Origin: a virus
Length of the DNA stretch: 50,318 bases
Virus record (IMG/VR): IMGVR_UViG_3300018079_000014
Span: 1-50,318 of that record
Reading direction: 5' to 3' (one strand)
Part shown: positions 39,154-46,123 of the stretch, piece by piece
Layout of the letters: each line of letters opens with the position of its first letter
Position numbering within the stretch: position 1 is the first letter of the stretch
Position numbers and translations under genes: made by a program
Notes under the pieces: generated by a model
Databases searched by the model: none
Seen by the model: only the letters and a program-made list of their open reading frames with translations
Told to the model about the DNA's origin: nothing

Positions 39154-39460
39154 CATTCTCGCACTCCAGGAGGAAGTCGTCAGGGCCACGCAGGCTCGCG
39201 AGCATATTGGCCGCTCGCTTCTCCTCGCGCTCACGCCAGCGGTCGTGTCGCTCATTCATCAGGAGCGCCTGCCAGCCATGAACGAAGTCCTCACCCTCGA
39301 ACGCATCCTCTTCGTCGTGTTGGTTCTTTATGTGCGCCCGCATGGACGAGGCAAAGCTACTGCCCATGCACGTACCGCAGTAGCAACAGTAGAAGCTTTC
39401 AGTTGAAACGGCGTCCCTCGACAGGCCGAGGACGCGGCGGGGTTCCGGGTCAAAGCGCAT
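39146..39460 (-). CDS. C2H2 zinc-finger protein inside the terminase cluster
   Basis: The 104-residue product from ATG 39460 has a classical finger: Cys28-x2-Cys31-x11-His43-x4-His48 in CYCGTCMGSSFASSMRAHIKNQH-type spacing, with two further cysteines just before it. The remainder is helical and charged (DRWREREEKRAANMLASL). It overlaps the ATPase gene by 11 bases and the nuclease gene by 8, so all three are translated together. It may be the bridge between the two terminase halves or an intruding gene; the finger could bind DNA at the packaging site. Confidence 0.75.
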   Translation of the reverse strand: MRFDPEPRRVLGLSRDAVSTESFYCCYCGTCMGSSFASSMRAHIKNQHDEEDAFEGEDFVHGWQALLMNERHDRWREREEKRAANMLASLRGPDDFLLECENDA

Positions 39461-40307
39461 CCTGAATCCCCCGCTCCAGCGCGTCCCGGTACTCGTCGAG
39501 GTTGATCCCAAACTCCTTCAGGTACTTCTTCATCGCGGCCTCGATCCCCTTGACGCTAGTCGCCGTCTCGGTCGTCTCGTCGCCGTCGTCGGACGTGTGG
39601 GCGAAGTCGATCCGCGCCCCCGTGTACGCAGAAGCGCGAACGCAGATTTGGTAGAAATCGCGGCTAATCCCTGGCTTGAAGGTGCCGACGATGTCGATGA
39701 TCCCCCGGACGTCGGCGATGCGGACGCGGAGAACGTTCCGCATCATCTCGGAGAGCGAGTCGATCCATCCCGCCTCGTCGATCGAGAGGTAGTAGATGCT
39801 CTTGCCGTCCACACCAGAAGCATTCACACCGAGCGTGCGGAACAGCCACTTCCAGCCCTGAATCCCCCGGATGTACGGCGGCTTCGACTTGGGCTGCGCA
39901 GAAACAAACGCCTGGATGCGCGGCTGCTCGGCAATCAGCTTGCGGGCGTCCTCCCAGACATAGGAGGCCTGCTCCCATTCGCCCGCCGTGTGAACCGTCT
40001 CGTACTTCAGGCCGGTGAAGACGTCGAGGTCAATCGTGCCATCCTCGTTCATGTAACGCCACTCGGCGCCAATCTTGTAGATGCCGCGATGGAAGTGGCG
40101 ACAAGCGAGAACGGTCGTCTTACCGAAACGGTTCGCACAGGCGAGAGCATTCACCTTCGCCTCCGCCCTCATCATCCATTCAGCCTGACCATCATGCAGG
40201 GTGCGGCCAAGGAAGAACTGGCAGAAGAAGGCAGGGTCGGAACGGCCCCGTGCGAAAGCATCGAGAAGCTGGTCGGACTGCGCGGCCTTGCCGGTGCCGA
40301 CGTGCAT
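39450..40307 (-). CDS. terL: Terminase large subunit, ATPase half
   Basis: The 285-residue product carries the packaging ATPase. It has a variant Walker A ACANRFGKTT at 56-65, Walker B YYLSIDEAG (Asp177, Glu178) and coupling motif IVGTFKPG at 206-213. After this the chain ends with DFAHTSDDGDETTETATSV and a helical tail instead of continuing into the nuclease domain, which is a separate gene. No stop-codon readthrough or single frameshift joins them directly, because a third gene lies between. ATG 40307 overlaps the preceding TAA (TAATG). Confidence 0.88.
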   Translation of the reverse strand: MHVGTGKAAQSDQLLDAFARGRSDPAFFCQFFLGRTLHDGQAEWMMRAEAKVNALACANRFGKTTVLACRHFHRGIYKIGAEWRYMNEDGTIDLDVFTGLKYETVHTAGEWEQASYVWEDARKLIAEQPRIQAFVSAQPKSKPPYIRGIQGWKWLFRTLGVNASGVDGKSIYYLSIDEAGWIDSLSEMMRNVLRVRIADVRGIIDIVGTFKPGISRDFYQICVRASAYTGARIDFAHTSDDGDETTETATSVKGIEAAMKKYLKEFGINLDEYRDALERGIQDAL

Positions 40308-40537
40308 TAGTTCATCCACCCCTCGCCGTACAGCTCGACGGTTGTCTGCGGCGGTAGGAGCTTGATACTCGGCCAGTCGTGGGCGCAGTAGTCCAGAACG
40401 AGGATGGTTTCGCCCCAAGCAACACAGAGCGTCCCGTCGATGTGGTCACCGCCGAGGCGGTGCCGAGTGACGGCAACAGCAGCGGCAGCGCAGGACAGCT
40501 CCAGCCGCTCCTCGTAGGTCAGCTCGTCATTCGTCAT
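40307..40537 (-). CDS. Small hypothetical protein
   Basis: The 76-residue product from ATG 40537 (YEERLELSCAAAAVAVTRHRLGG, then VAWGETILVLDYCAHDWPSIKLLPP) has a helix-strand-strand composition and two cysteines. It overlaps the gene on either side by 1 to 11 bases. Such small genes before the terminase can be decoys of host functions, but no family is evident. Confidence 0.65.
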   Translation of the reverse strand: MTNDELTYEERLELSCAAAAVAVTRHRLGGDHIDGTLCVAWGETILVLDYCAHDWPSIKLLPPQTTVELYGEGWMN

Positions 40538-40829
40538 CGTTGACCCTCTCCTCCGCCTCGGCAACTGCCGTCTCCGTCAAACCCGTGTAGCGAGCCGGGT
40601 ATCCGGCAGCCACGCCAAGATCGAGGCCAGTCAGCAGCCGATAGCGCCGGGCCGCCTCTAGCTCGAAGTAGAAGGCAGTATCGGAAAGCCGATTGAAGAA
40701 GGTGATGAAGACCTCCAAGAGGCCCTGCGCCGCATTGAGGACACCGCCCGGAACGTGGAGCAGATGACAGACCACCCGCCAGAAGACCATGCGCCGGACG
40801 GTGCGCCGGACTTCCTTCTCGACGTTCAT
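40527..40829 (-). CDS. Small helical hypothetical protein
   Basis: The 100-residue product from ATG 40829 begins with basic residues (NVEKEVRRTVRRMVFWRVV) and has a hydrophobic middle (AAQGLLEVFITFFNRLSDTAFYFELEAARRY) that may lie on a membrane or form a helical bundle. It is coupled by ATGA to the micro gene upstream. Function unknown. Confidence 0.65.
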   Translation of the reverse strand: MNVEKEVRRTVRRMVFWRVVCHLLHVPGGVLNAAQGLLEVFITFFNRLSDTAFYFELEAARRYRLLTGLDLGVAAGYPARYTGLTETAVAEAEERVNDDE

Positions 40830-40921
40830 CGACGGCCTCGCTTCCAACGGCCGAGGACGAACCACAGCCTCGGGCCAAGCCAGAGCTTGAGATACCAGCC
40901 GTCCTGGTCGCGGACGATCAT
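40826..40921 (-). CDS. Micro protein, tryptophan-rich
   Basis: The 31-residue product (MIVRDQDGWYLKLWLGPRLW then FVLGRWKRGRR) starts at ATG 40921 on the TGA of the nuclease-like gene and ends on the ATG of the next gene, so it has 4-base overlaps on both sides. It is amphipathic and strongly basic with four tryptophans. The two exact overlaps argue for translation. Confidence 0.5.
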   Translation of the reverse strand: MIVRDQDGWYLKLWLGPRLWFVLGRWKRGRR

Positions 40922-41403
40922 GCCGGAAGCTCCAGCGTGTCGAGCGGGCGCAACCTGTCCTGCGTCACCCAGTATGCGCCACGATCCTTATGTACTTTCC
41001 AGAGCTTCTTGACCTTGCCCTCGCGGGCATAAATCCACCCGCGCACGTTGAAGACGCCATACTCCCCCGTGACGAGAATGAACACATGATCGTCGTCATC
41101 CGAGTCGTGAATCAGAAGTGACCCGGACGTGTAACGAGTCGAGCGCACTTGCAACCCCGGCCCGATGTCCCCGAACTTGGAGTCCTGCTCGCTCACGGTC
41201 GGATTGAAGGGGAGAAGGCCGAGCGCCTTCGCCGCGACATACTCCGCGTGCATCCCCTCGACGTCGATCCGGTAACGATCCTGTGGGTTGCGCTGAAAGC
41301 CGTGAGCGCCACCCCGGCGCTTTTCCAACGCGGACGAGAGCCGGGCGAGGCCGAGCTGGCCGTACTCCACGAACTCCTCAGGGGTGAGGGCAATGCGCGT
41401 CAC
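40918..41403 (-). CDS. Predicted PD-(D/E)XK-type nuclease of the packaging region
   Basis: The 161-residue product from GTG 41403 contains GMHAEYVAAKALGL (acidic helix), SKFGDIGPGLQVRSTRYTSG (acid followed by a Q-V-R strand), DSDDDDHVFILVTGEYGVFNVRGWIYARE and AYWVTQDRLRPLDTL. This matches a widespread family of small phage proteins near terminase genes that resemble restriction-endonuclease folds. The catalytic lysine is replaced by Arg in QVR. AAGGAG precedes the start. It may help DNA processing during packaging or be a relic of a mobile endonuclease. Confidence 0.6.
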   Translation of the reverse strand: MTRIALTPEEFVEYGQLGLARLSSALEKRRGGAHGFQRNPQDRYRIDVEGMHAEYVAAKALGLLPFNPTVSEQDSKFGDIGPGLQVRSTRYTSGSLLIHDSDDDDHVFILVTGEYGVFNVRGWIYAREGKVKKLWKVHKDRGAYWVTQDRLRPLDTLELPA

Positions 41404-41573
41404 GCCGACTCCTTGAACCCGGCCTGTACCGTGACGATCAAGAGGTCGAGTAGGCACTCGACGCGGCGCTCTAGCTTCCAGCGGCGATACCAGCTCCACC
41501 AGGGGAGGCCTTCGAGCCGATCGGTCAGACCGCAAATCCGCTCTTCCAGCCCATGCTCGAAGCAGCCGGTCAC
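41400..41573 (-). CDS. Small hypothetical protein
   Basis: The 57-residue product (MTGCFEHGLEERICGLTDRL, then LPWWSWYRRWKLERRVECLL) is helical, with three cysteines and a tryptophan-rich basic centre. GTG 41573 overlaps the stop of the GIY-YIG-like gene and its stop overlaps the next GTG. The open frame is exact between two overlaps, so I accept it despite its size. Confidence 0.55.
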   Translation of the reverse strand: MTGCFEHGLEERICGLTDRLEGLPWWSWYRRWKLERRVECLLDLLIVTVQAGFKESA

Positions 41574-41887
41574 ACCGCCACCGCCCTAAGAGACGGAGTT
41601 GCGCACTCAGGGAAAGAGACGAATGAAGGGTCGGCCTTGACCCACTCGACCATCTCCCACTCAGCGCAATACCACTCCCCATGAATGTGAGCGGGATGAA
41701 GGCGCTGATACTCCTTCCTGAAAAAGGAATCCCAACCGCTCGGAGCGAGATACGTGCCGACCACGACAACCCCCGGATGGGCCACAGCCTGCACGTGAGC
41801 GCGACCGTAAGGCCCCCGCCCAAACTTGACGATAGGCAGGCCGTCCCAATCCCAACCGGCAAGCAGGTAGCAGCGCTCGGAGTTCAC
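41570..41887 (-). CDS. GIY-YIG/T5orf172-like protein
   Basis: The 105-residue product has CYLLAGWDWDGLPIVKFGRGP in the place of the GIY...YIG motif, with VKFGRG matching the common VKIG variant. It then has RAHVQAVAHPGVVVVGTYLAP, the acidic WDSFFRKEYQRLHP and HGEWYCAEWEMVEWV, where GEW is typical of the T5orf172/Mug113 branch. Members are single-domain nucleases, sometimes homing enzymes. Activity is uncertain because the first motif is diverged. It lies in the packaging cluster close to the split terminase. Confidence 0.6.
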   Translation of the reverse strand: MNSERCYLLAGWDWDGLPIVKFGRGPYGRAHVQAVAHPGVVVVGTYLAPSGWDSFFRKEYQRLHPAHIHGEWYCAEWEMVEWVKADPSFVSFPECATPSLRAVAV

Positions 41888-42468
41888 GCTCCGACCTCGC
41901 TGTACTCGGCGTCCACAACGGGCAGCTCGCCGACGACGTCGGCCTCGCCAATCGACTTAGCCCCGCCGCCGATGTGACGCTGGATGCCGCCGGTCAGCAT
42001 CCGAATCAGCTCGTCCTGCGTCTCCGAGTGCTGGCGCCGCGTCTTCTCGGCAGCGACCTTCATCATCAAGTCGGGCGTGATGCCGGGGTCTTCGCCCCTG
42101 GCGATCCGCGACTCCAACCGCGCCATGCCCATCGCCCAGATGCGGTCGAGGTCGGTGTTGACGTCGACCTCGAACTCGCCCCGGAGAATCTGGATCATCC
42201 GCTCGTACGCGGCGTCCTGCTCGGCCTCGACGGCCTCGGAAGTGGTGACGCGACAGTGAAGCTTCCAGTGGCCCTTGACGTTCTCCTCCGTGAGGTTCAC
42301 GACACCCCACTCTTCGACCAACTTCTTGACGTAGGCGAAGTTGATCCGGTTGCCCTGCTCGTCCATCTCGCGCTTCGACCGACGCTCTAGCAGCGCGTCG
42401 ATGTCAGATCGCCGAGCGGACTTACAGAGCTTGCAGAGGGTCGCGCTCTTTGTCGCAAGAACAGCCAC
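41884..42468 (-). CDS. Probable terminase small subunit
   Basis: The 194-residue product starts at GTG 42468. The N-terminal CKLCKSARRSDIDALLERRSKRE with a CxxC, then FAYVKKLVEEWGV, looks like a helix-turn-helix/zinc DNA-recognition part. A long helical middle (DAAYERMIQILRGEFEVDVNTDLDRIWAMGMARLESRIA) suits oligomerisation and the C-terminal part contacts TerL. Order (first of the packaging genes) and size fit TerS, which picks the packaging site. Its promoter overlaps a perfect GTAGGCT-A-AGCCTAC dyad. Confidence 0.65.
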   Translation of the reverse strand: MAVLATKSATLCKLCKSARRSDIDALLERRSKREMDEQGNRINFAYVKKLVEEWGVVNLTEENVKGHWKLHCRVTTSEAVEAEQDAAYERMIQILRGEFEVDVNTDLDRIWAMGMARLESRIARGEDPGITPDLMMKVAAEKTRRQHSETQDELIRMLTGGIQRHIGGGAKSIGEADVVGELPVVDAEYSEVGA

Positions 42469-42469
42469 C

Positions 42470-42505
42470 GTAGGCTAAGCCTACAGCGAACGTAGGACGG
42501 CCTAG
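42470..42505 (-). promoter_or_regulatory. Packaging operon promoter with four half-sites
   Basis: Leftward: CTAGG, TCCTACG (42497-42491), TTCGC, TGTAGGCT (-10 TAGGCT at 42483-42478), then AGCCTAC. GTAGGCT-A-AGCCTAC (42470-42484) is a perfect palindrome. Start codon GTG 42468 lies 9 bases after the -10 box. Confidence 0.75.
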
Positions 42506-43182
42506 GAGAGGGCGGTGGTCAGCAGCGAGCCGCCGCGCCCACCGGCAGCAGACGGATCAATGGCGAGCGCAAAGGTGAAGGACGCGCTCGCGACCGTGCC
42601 ACCAGTGAACGACGCAGCGGCCGGAGTCTCCACACCGGCCGACGTGATTTCCTTGCTGGCCATGAAGACGGATGTAAAGGATGAGTCCTGGAACTGGTCG
42701 ACTCGCTCGATGTAAGTCGCGGGCGGTGTCCAGGCGCCAACCGAAGCCCCGTCCATCGCGCCGATGATGATGACCAGGTCGCCTACAGTGAGCGAGCCTG
42801 TCGCCGCGAACTCGCACGTCGTATCCGCCGTCGCATTGCCTGACTCGACCTGAGAACGAACCGGCGAAGATTGATGGCCGTCTGCACAGGAAACGATCCC
42901 CCACGGGTGCTTCTCGCTGAGGCTCGACGTCCAGGTGAGGGTCGCGGCCTCAGAGCCATCCACCTTCCGATACCAAGCCCGCAGCCGAACATCGGTGCTG
43001 CCGTCGACCGGAGACGTGGTGAACTCCGTCCACCCCGCCGGGGGCGTCAACGTGACGGTCGTCGCCTGCACCGGGATCGCAACGATCAGATAGTCACCGA
43101 CCACGCACGTCGGCTTCGTGACATCAATCGCGGTGCCGACCGGAGACTGCCCGCTACCGGCTGATCTGACGGTTGCGCCCAC
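42502..43182 (-). CDS. Fibre-like beta-sandwich protein
   Basis: The 226-residue product from GTG 43182 (AGGGG upstream) has the pattern VGDYLIVAIPVQ, LTPPAGWTEF, RLRAWYRKVDGSEAATLTWTSS, WGIVSCADG, LTVGDLVIIIGAMDG, a jelly-roll-like domain repeated in phage adhesins. The same kind of domain makes up residues 1-220 of the repeat-bearing protein at 18700-19854, so these are paralogues at the two ends of the late region. Likely a surface decoration or carbohydrate-binding virion protein. Confidence 0.65.
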   Translation of the reverse strand: MGATVRSAGSGQSPVGTAIDVTKPTCVVGDYLIVAIPVQATTVTLTPPAGWTEFTTSPVDGSTDVRLRAWYRKVDGSEAATLTWTSSLSEKHPWGIVSCADGHQSSPVRSQVESGNATADTTCEFAATGSLTVGDLVIIIGAMDGASVGAWTPPATYIERVDQFQDSSFTSVFMASKEITSAGVETPAAASFTGGTVASASFTFALAIDPSAAGGRGGSLLTTALS

Positions 43183-43199
43183 GACGACCCCTTGGGCGC

Positions 43200-43547
43200 C
43201 TACGCGCCTTCGGTGTACCCGTAAGCGAAGCCGCTGACGGTAGCGGTGCCGGTTTCCAGCACCAGGGCCTCGCCCGCGAGGCCGACGAGACACGGCTCGT
43301 CACCCTCTGACCGAAAGCCAACCGGAACGCCAGCCTTGATGTTCATGACCCCGGTGTGAACCGTCTCCGTCCCGGCGCCGCCGGGAACAGTGTCGGACTG
43401 AATGGCCGCCGTGCCGTCCGCATCCGGGATCAGAAGGAAACCGAGGACGGCATGCACCTGACCAGGCGCCGCAGCGACGAGGGTCGTCTCTCCGGCCGCC
43501 GACTGGTCGATTGCAACGCGCCAGAGGTTCTTGTCACGCTTCGCCAT
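43200..43547 (-). CDS. Small structural-type protein
   Basis: The 115-residue beta-rich product (AAGETTLVAAAPGQVHAVLGFLLI, ETVHTGVMNIKAGVPVGF, CLVGLAGEALVLETGTATVSGFAYGY) reads like a small trimeric virion or fibre-accessory beta protein. ATG 43547 follows TAGGAT by 6 bases with no ribosome binding site, so it is probably leaderless. Confidence 0.62.
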   Translation of the reverse strand: MAKRDKNLWRVAIDQSAAGETTLVAAAPGQVHAVLGFLLIPDADGTAAIQSDTVPGGAGTETVHTGVMNIKAGVPVGFRSEGDEPCLVGLAGEALVLETGTATVSGFAYGYTEGA

Positions 43548-43553
43548 GCCCGC

Positions 43554-43582
43554 ATCCTACATGAACTGTCGGACGAACCTAC
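43554..43582 (-). promoter_or_regulatory. Leaderless-type phage promoter, leftward
   Basis: Leftward: GTAGG half-site (43582-43578), TTCG, TCCGACA (43573-43567), GTTCA, TGTAGGAT (-10 at 43559-43554), six bases, ATG 43547. Confidence 0.8.
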
Positions 43583-43585
43583 GAC

Positions 43586-44116
43586 CTAGTAGACCCACGG
43601 CACCTTGCAGCCAGGGAGGTAGTACGCCGGAATCCGAGTGACCAGGCGCCAATGGAAAGCCTGCGCCCATCCCTCCAGCTCCTTGACCGTCTCCTCAGTA
43701 GCCCCAAGCATCTTGGCTGCGTACCCCCAATGTCTGATGGCCGCGCACTCGACCTTCGCCTCATTACCGTTCCACGACACATCCCTCATGTGGTAGGACT
43801 CATGGACTAGAACGAGAATGGCTATCGCCCGCATCCACGCAGGACGCGAGCGACCATTGACGTTCAGCGCGGCGTTACAAAGGTTGGTGTCGATCCAAGC
43901 AACATCTATACCGGCAAAGGTATAACCCCAAGCCACCTGCCAAATGGGGTCGATTTTCTGCTCGTCGTGAGTTGGACACACGATTCTGACTGGCTTCATC
44001 GCGAACACCGACGCCACAACGTTCAACTTCGGGTACTCGTTCTCCCCGCGAGCCGTGGCGGCAAGGGCAGCAAAGGACAGAGCGCAGGCGGACACCGCGA
44101 GGAAGCAACGAATCAC
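43586..44116 (-). CDS. Exported zincin-like metallopeptidase
   Basis: The 176-residue product from GTG 44116 has a signal peptide (IRCFLAVSACALSFAALAATARG) and a downstream LVLVHESYHMRDVSWNGNEAKVECAAI: HESYH is an HExxH zinc site, with Asn-Glu about 10 residues later as a possible third ligand, as in other small gluzincin-like proteins. Cysteines in the mature part suggest disulphides. It would act outside the membrane, perhaps opening the cell envelope or processing a host surface protein. It directly follows the glycosidase-like gene (2-base gap), so the two exported or virion enzymes may act together. Confidence 0.68.
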   Translation of the reverse strand: MIRCFLAVSACALSFAALAATARGENEYPKLNVVASVFAMKPVRIVCPTHDEQKIDPIWQVAWGYTFAGIDVAWIDTNLCNAALNVNGRSRPAWMRAIAILVLVHESYHMRDVSWNGNEAKVECAAIRHWGYAAKMLGATEETVKELEGWAQAFHWRLVTRIPAYYLPGCKVPWVY

Positions 44117-44118
44117 GA

Positions 44119-45141
44119 CTAGGGCCTCGGAGCGCCGAGCGTGTCGAGGAGGCCCGCAACGGCCCGCACGTTCGTCCCTGACTCCAGGAGATTGAGGACA
44201 CGCCACGCGAGCGTCTGCCGGTAGACCGCAATGGCAGTCTCCATCTTCCCGGTCGCCCGCCAGTAATCGATTGACTCCTTCATCAGCTTCAGCTCATCCC
44301 GCCGGTTCGCGTGAACGTCGACAAACGAGGGCGGGGGTGGGGGAAGCGGTGCCAGGGCGAGAGCGTGGCCCTTCACGATCAGGTTGGGAATCCAGTCGAA
44401 GTCTCGGTCGTCCTCTAGCGCCTCGGCCGTGAAGAGGTTGACACCCTTGATCGCCAGCGAGCCAAGCAGGGGCAGATAGTCCGAGACGTGGTAGTGCAGC
44501 CCCTTCGACCCGGACTCGGCCTGGTAGGTGCCGAGGGTCAGCGCGATCCGGTCGAGCGGATACCCGGCCCGCAGCCAGTGGGCAACACAGAGGTCGGGGC
44601 GGTAGTCGTCCCAGGCGTTGTAGTAAGCCTGCGCGTGGACGTCGAAACCGTGGGCGAGCCAGCGATCGTGGGGCATCCAGTAGACGTTCTGACCGGAAGC
44701 GGCGCCAAGAGTGTTGAGGGACAACGGCGGTAGCAACTTGCCGAAAGAAGCAGCGGCGAAGGCGTCGAGGAACTGAAGGTTACGATTCCAGCGGACGAGC
44801 TGATCGCCGCCCTGGTTCGGGTCGCCGTGGTAGTAGACCTCGGCGTTGATCGAGGCCCCCTCCGGCTTGTACTTCACGATGTCAGCGACGAACTGGAGAG
44901 CCTCGGCGTGCGGATCGGTGTACGTCACGTTCCAGATGCCAAAGCGCCGCCCGTACTTCGCACAGGCGTTCTTCCAGCGGAGGACGTCGTACTCGATGTG
45001 GCTGATCGGCCCGTTCGAGGACTGGACGAGGACGTAGCCGCCGCCCTTCGACGCGAACTTGGCCATCCAAGCGTCGACCGTCGCGTCTGACCAGCCGGGC
45101 GGATTGCCGACCTTCGCGCCGACCTCCTGCCAGATGCCCAC
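44119..45141 (-). CDS. Glycosidase-like TIM-barrel protein
   Basis: The 340-residue product reads as a beta/alpha barrel: GGYVLVQSSNG, RRFGIWNVTYTDPHAEALQF, GASINAEVYYHG with acidic residues at a strand end, FDVHAQAYYNAWDDYRPDL, IALTLGTYQAES, and IKGVNLFTAEALEDD. Such barrels occur in glycoside hydrolases and in phage minor tail proteins that degrade surface polysaccharide. A proline-rich hinge (APLPPPPPSF) leads to a C-terminal helical tail, perhaps for virion attachment. There is no signal peptide. It is inferred to be a virion-bound or lysis-associated depolymerase. Confidence 0.68.
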   Translation of the reverse strand: MGIWQEVGAKVGNPPGWSDATVDAWMAKFASKGGGYVLVQSSNGPISHIEYDVLRWKNACAKYGRRFGIWNVTYTDPHAEALQFVADIVKYKPEGASINAEVYYHGDPNQGGDQLVRWNRNLQFLDAFAAASFGKLLPPLSLNTLGAASGQNVYWMPHDRWLAHGFDVHAQAYYNAWDDYRPDLCVAHWLRAGYPLDRIALTLGTYQAESGSKGLHYHVSDYLPLLGSLAIKGVNLFTAEALEDDRDFDWIPNLIVKGHALALAPLPPPPPSFVDVHANRRDELKLMKESIDYWRATGKMETAIAVYRQTLAWRVLNLLESGTNVRAVAGLLDTLGAPRP

Positions 45142-45435
45142 CTAGTAACCTCCCCGACGTGAGCGGCGAGCGGCGAGCGAACGCTCAGCCATCCCGGCCT
45201 TTGCACTCTTCGCCTTCTTCTTAGCCCCGGCGATCAGACCGCGCTTGACAGCCCCGGCAATCCACTTGGCATTCTCTTTCGCTGTGGAAGCCTTCGACTT
45301 CGCGTAGCCGCCGCCGACCGCGCCGCGATAGCCACCATGAGAGAGCAGCTTCGCGTTGACGGACGCACCCTTCCCGTCCGTCTTCGAGGAACCGCCCCTG
45401 GCGAGCTTCGCGCGTTGAGTTGGCGTCAGAGCCAT
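45142..45435 (-). CDS. Small, very basic Gly/Ala/Lys-rich protein
   Basis: The 97-residue product (QRAKLARGGSSKTDGKG, GGYRGAVGGGYAKSKAST, KKKAKSAKAGMAERSLAARRSRRGGY) is highly positive and low in complexity. It could be a small DNA-binding head protein packed with the genome. It is the first gene of the leftward late region: ATG 45435 lies 6 bases after TAGGAT. Confidence 0.7.
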   Translation of the reverse strand: MALTPTQRAKLARGGSSKTDGKGASVNAKLLSHGGYRGAVGGGYAKSKASTAKENAKWIAGAVKRGLIAGAKKKAKSAKAGMAERSLAARRSRRGGY

Positions 45436-45441
45436 GCCCGA

Positions 45442-45483
45442 ATCCTACACGGCGCGACGGACATCCGACAGGCCGTGTAGGAT
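45442..45483. promoter_or_regulatory. Divergent pair of phage promoters
   Basis: Leftward promoter: CCGTCG box (45461-45455 region), N7, -10 TAGGAT (45447-45442), ATG 45435 six bases on. Rightward promoter: TCCGACA (45464-45470), GGCCG, TGTAGGAT (-10 at 45478-45483). The two are mirror images with their upstream boxes three bases apart, so one bound factor could control both. Confidence 0.8.
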
Positions 45484-45814
45484 CATCTCATTCAAGCGAC
45501 GGGCTGGATGCTGAGAAGGCCCTCGCTGGTGCATAGGAACAGGACAGCCGACTGCCTAAAGGGCGTTCTCGTTCCTCTCTCTAAGAGCGGACACCCCGAA
45601 CGGGTGTTCGCCAAGCCGTGTTTGGGGGAGAGGGGGGTTTGGGGGGTGAGGGGGAGGAACTTGAAGGTTTACAGAACTTCCGGCCGCCGGAGGCGGCGGC
45701 TCTCAGCCTCAACTCCCAGAACGAACCGACGCGCCGAACGCATGACCGAGACTCCTACACAGTCCGTCCGAGACGACAACTATGATGTAGTCAGCTACTC
45801 CGCGAAAGGATGAC
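45484..45814 (+). other. Long structured leader of the right-end operon
   Basis: About 330 bases follow the rightward promoter before the first well-supported gene. They hold a 10-bp hairpin (45587-45611, loop CGAAC), a four-tract G-quadruplex motif (45624-45654) and a GC-rich hairpin region near 45682-45700. A 101-residue frame is open across the region, but its composition (basic, low complexity) does not look like a protein. A weak extra promoter may lie at 45778-45797 (CCGAGA-N7-TATGAT). Confidence 0.6.
45624..45654 (+). promoter_or_regulatory. G-quadruplex motif
   Basis: Four G tracts of 5, 6, 6 and 5 G with three loops of 3 bases each (AGA, TTT, TGA) lie on the + strand. Loops this short with tracts this long predict a very stable quadruplex in single-stranded DNA or in the nascent leader RNA, since the G-rich strand is also the RNA-like strand. 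Confidence 0.85.
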
Positions 45815-46123
45815 GTGGCCAAGCTGACTAACGCAGACAAGAAGCTCCTACAGCACCCGCCGACTGAAGAGACGTGGCGGTGCAAGGCGAAGCGAGTCAA
45901 CAACGAAGGCGAGTTCGTCTGCCGAACGCCGAACAGCGGCCTCGCTCATTCGTGCTGGCTCTGCCAGGAGCCGAAGCCCCTCCGACCGCAGCGTATCTGG
46001 CCGGAGTACCTGACCGCCTGCAACAAGGCCGGGATCGAGCCGGGGATGCGCTGGCGGGAATACGACACTCCACCAGCCGCTCCGCGTAGTAGAGCGCGGA
46101 TACGGCGGAAGGGCAACGCATGA
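45815..46123 (+). CDS. Small protein with CWLC motif
   Basis: The 102-residue product from GTG 45815 (AAAGGATG upstream) is basic. It has WRCKAKRVNNEGEFVCRTP followed by SCWLCQEPKPLRPQ, four cysteines spaced like a zinc ribbon, then KAGIEPGMRWREYD. The ending is arginine-rich. It may bind nucleic acid. It overlaps the next gene by ATGA. Confidence 0.7.
   Translation: MAKLTNADKKLLQHPPTEETWRCKAKRVNNEGEFVCRTPNSGLAHSCWLCQEPKPLRPQRIWPEYLTACNKAGIEPGMRWREYDTPPAAPRSRARIRRKGNA

Noticed and set aside
45508-45813. 101-residue frame covering the right-end leader
   Set aside because: It spans the hairpin and the G-quadruplex tracts, its composition is arginine-rich and low in complexity, and no ribosome binding site precedes it. 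Its last 23 residues (ATG 45742) read more naturally but also lack a ribosome binding site.
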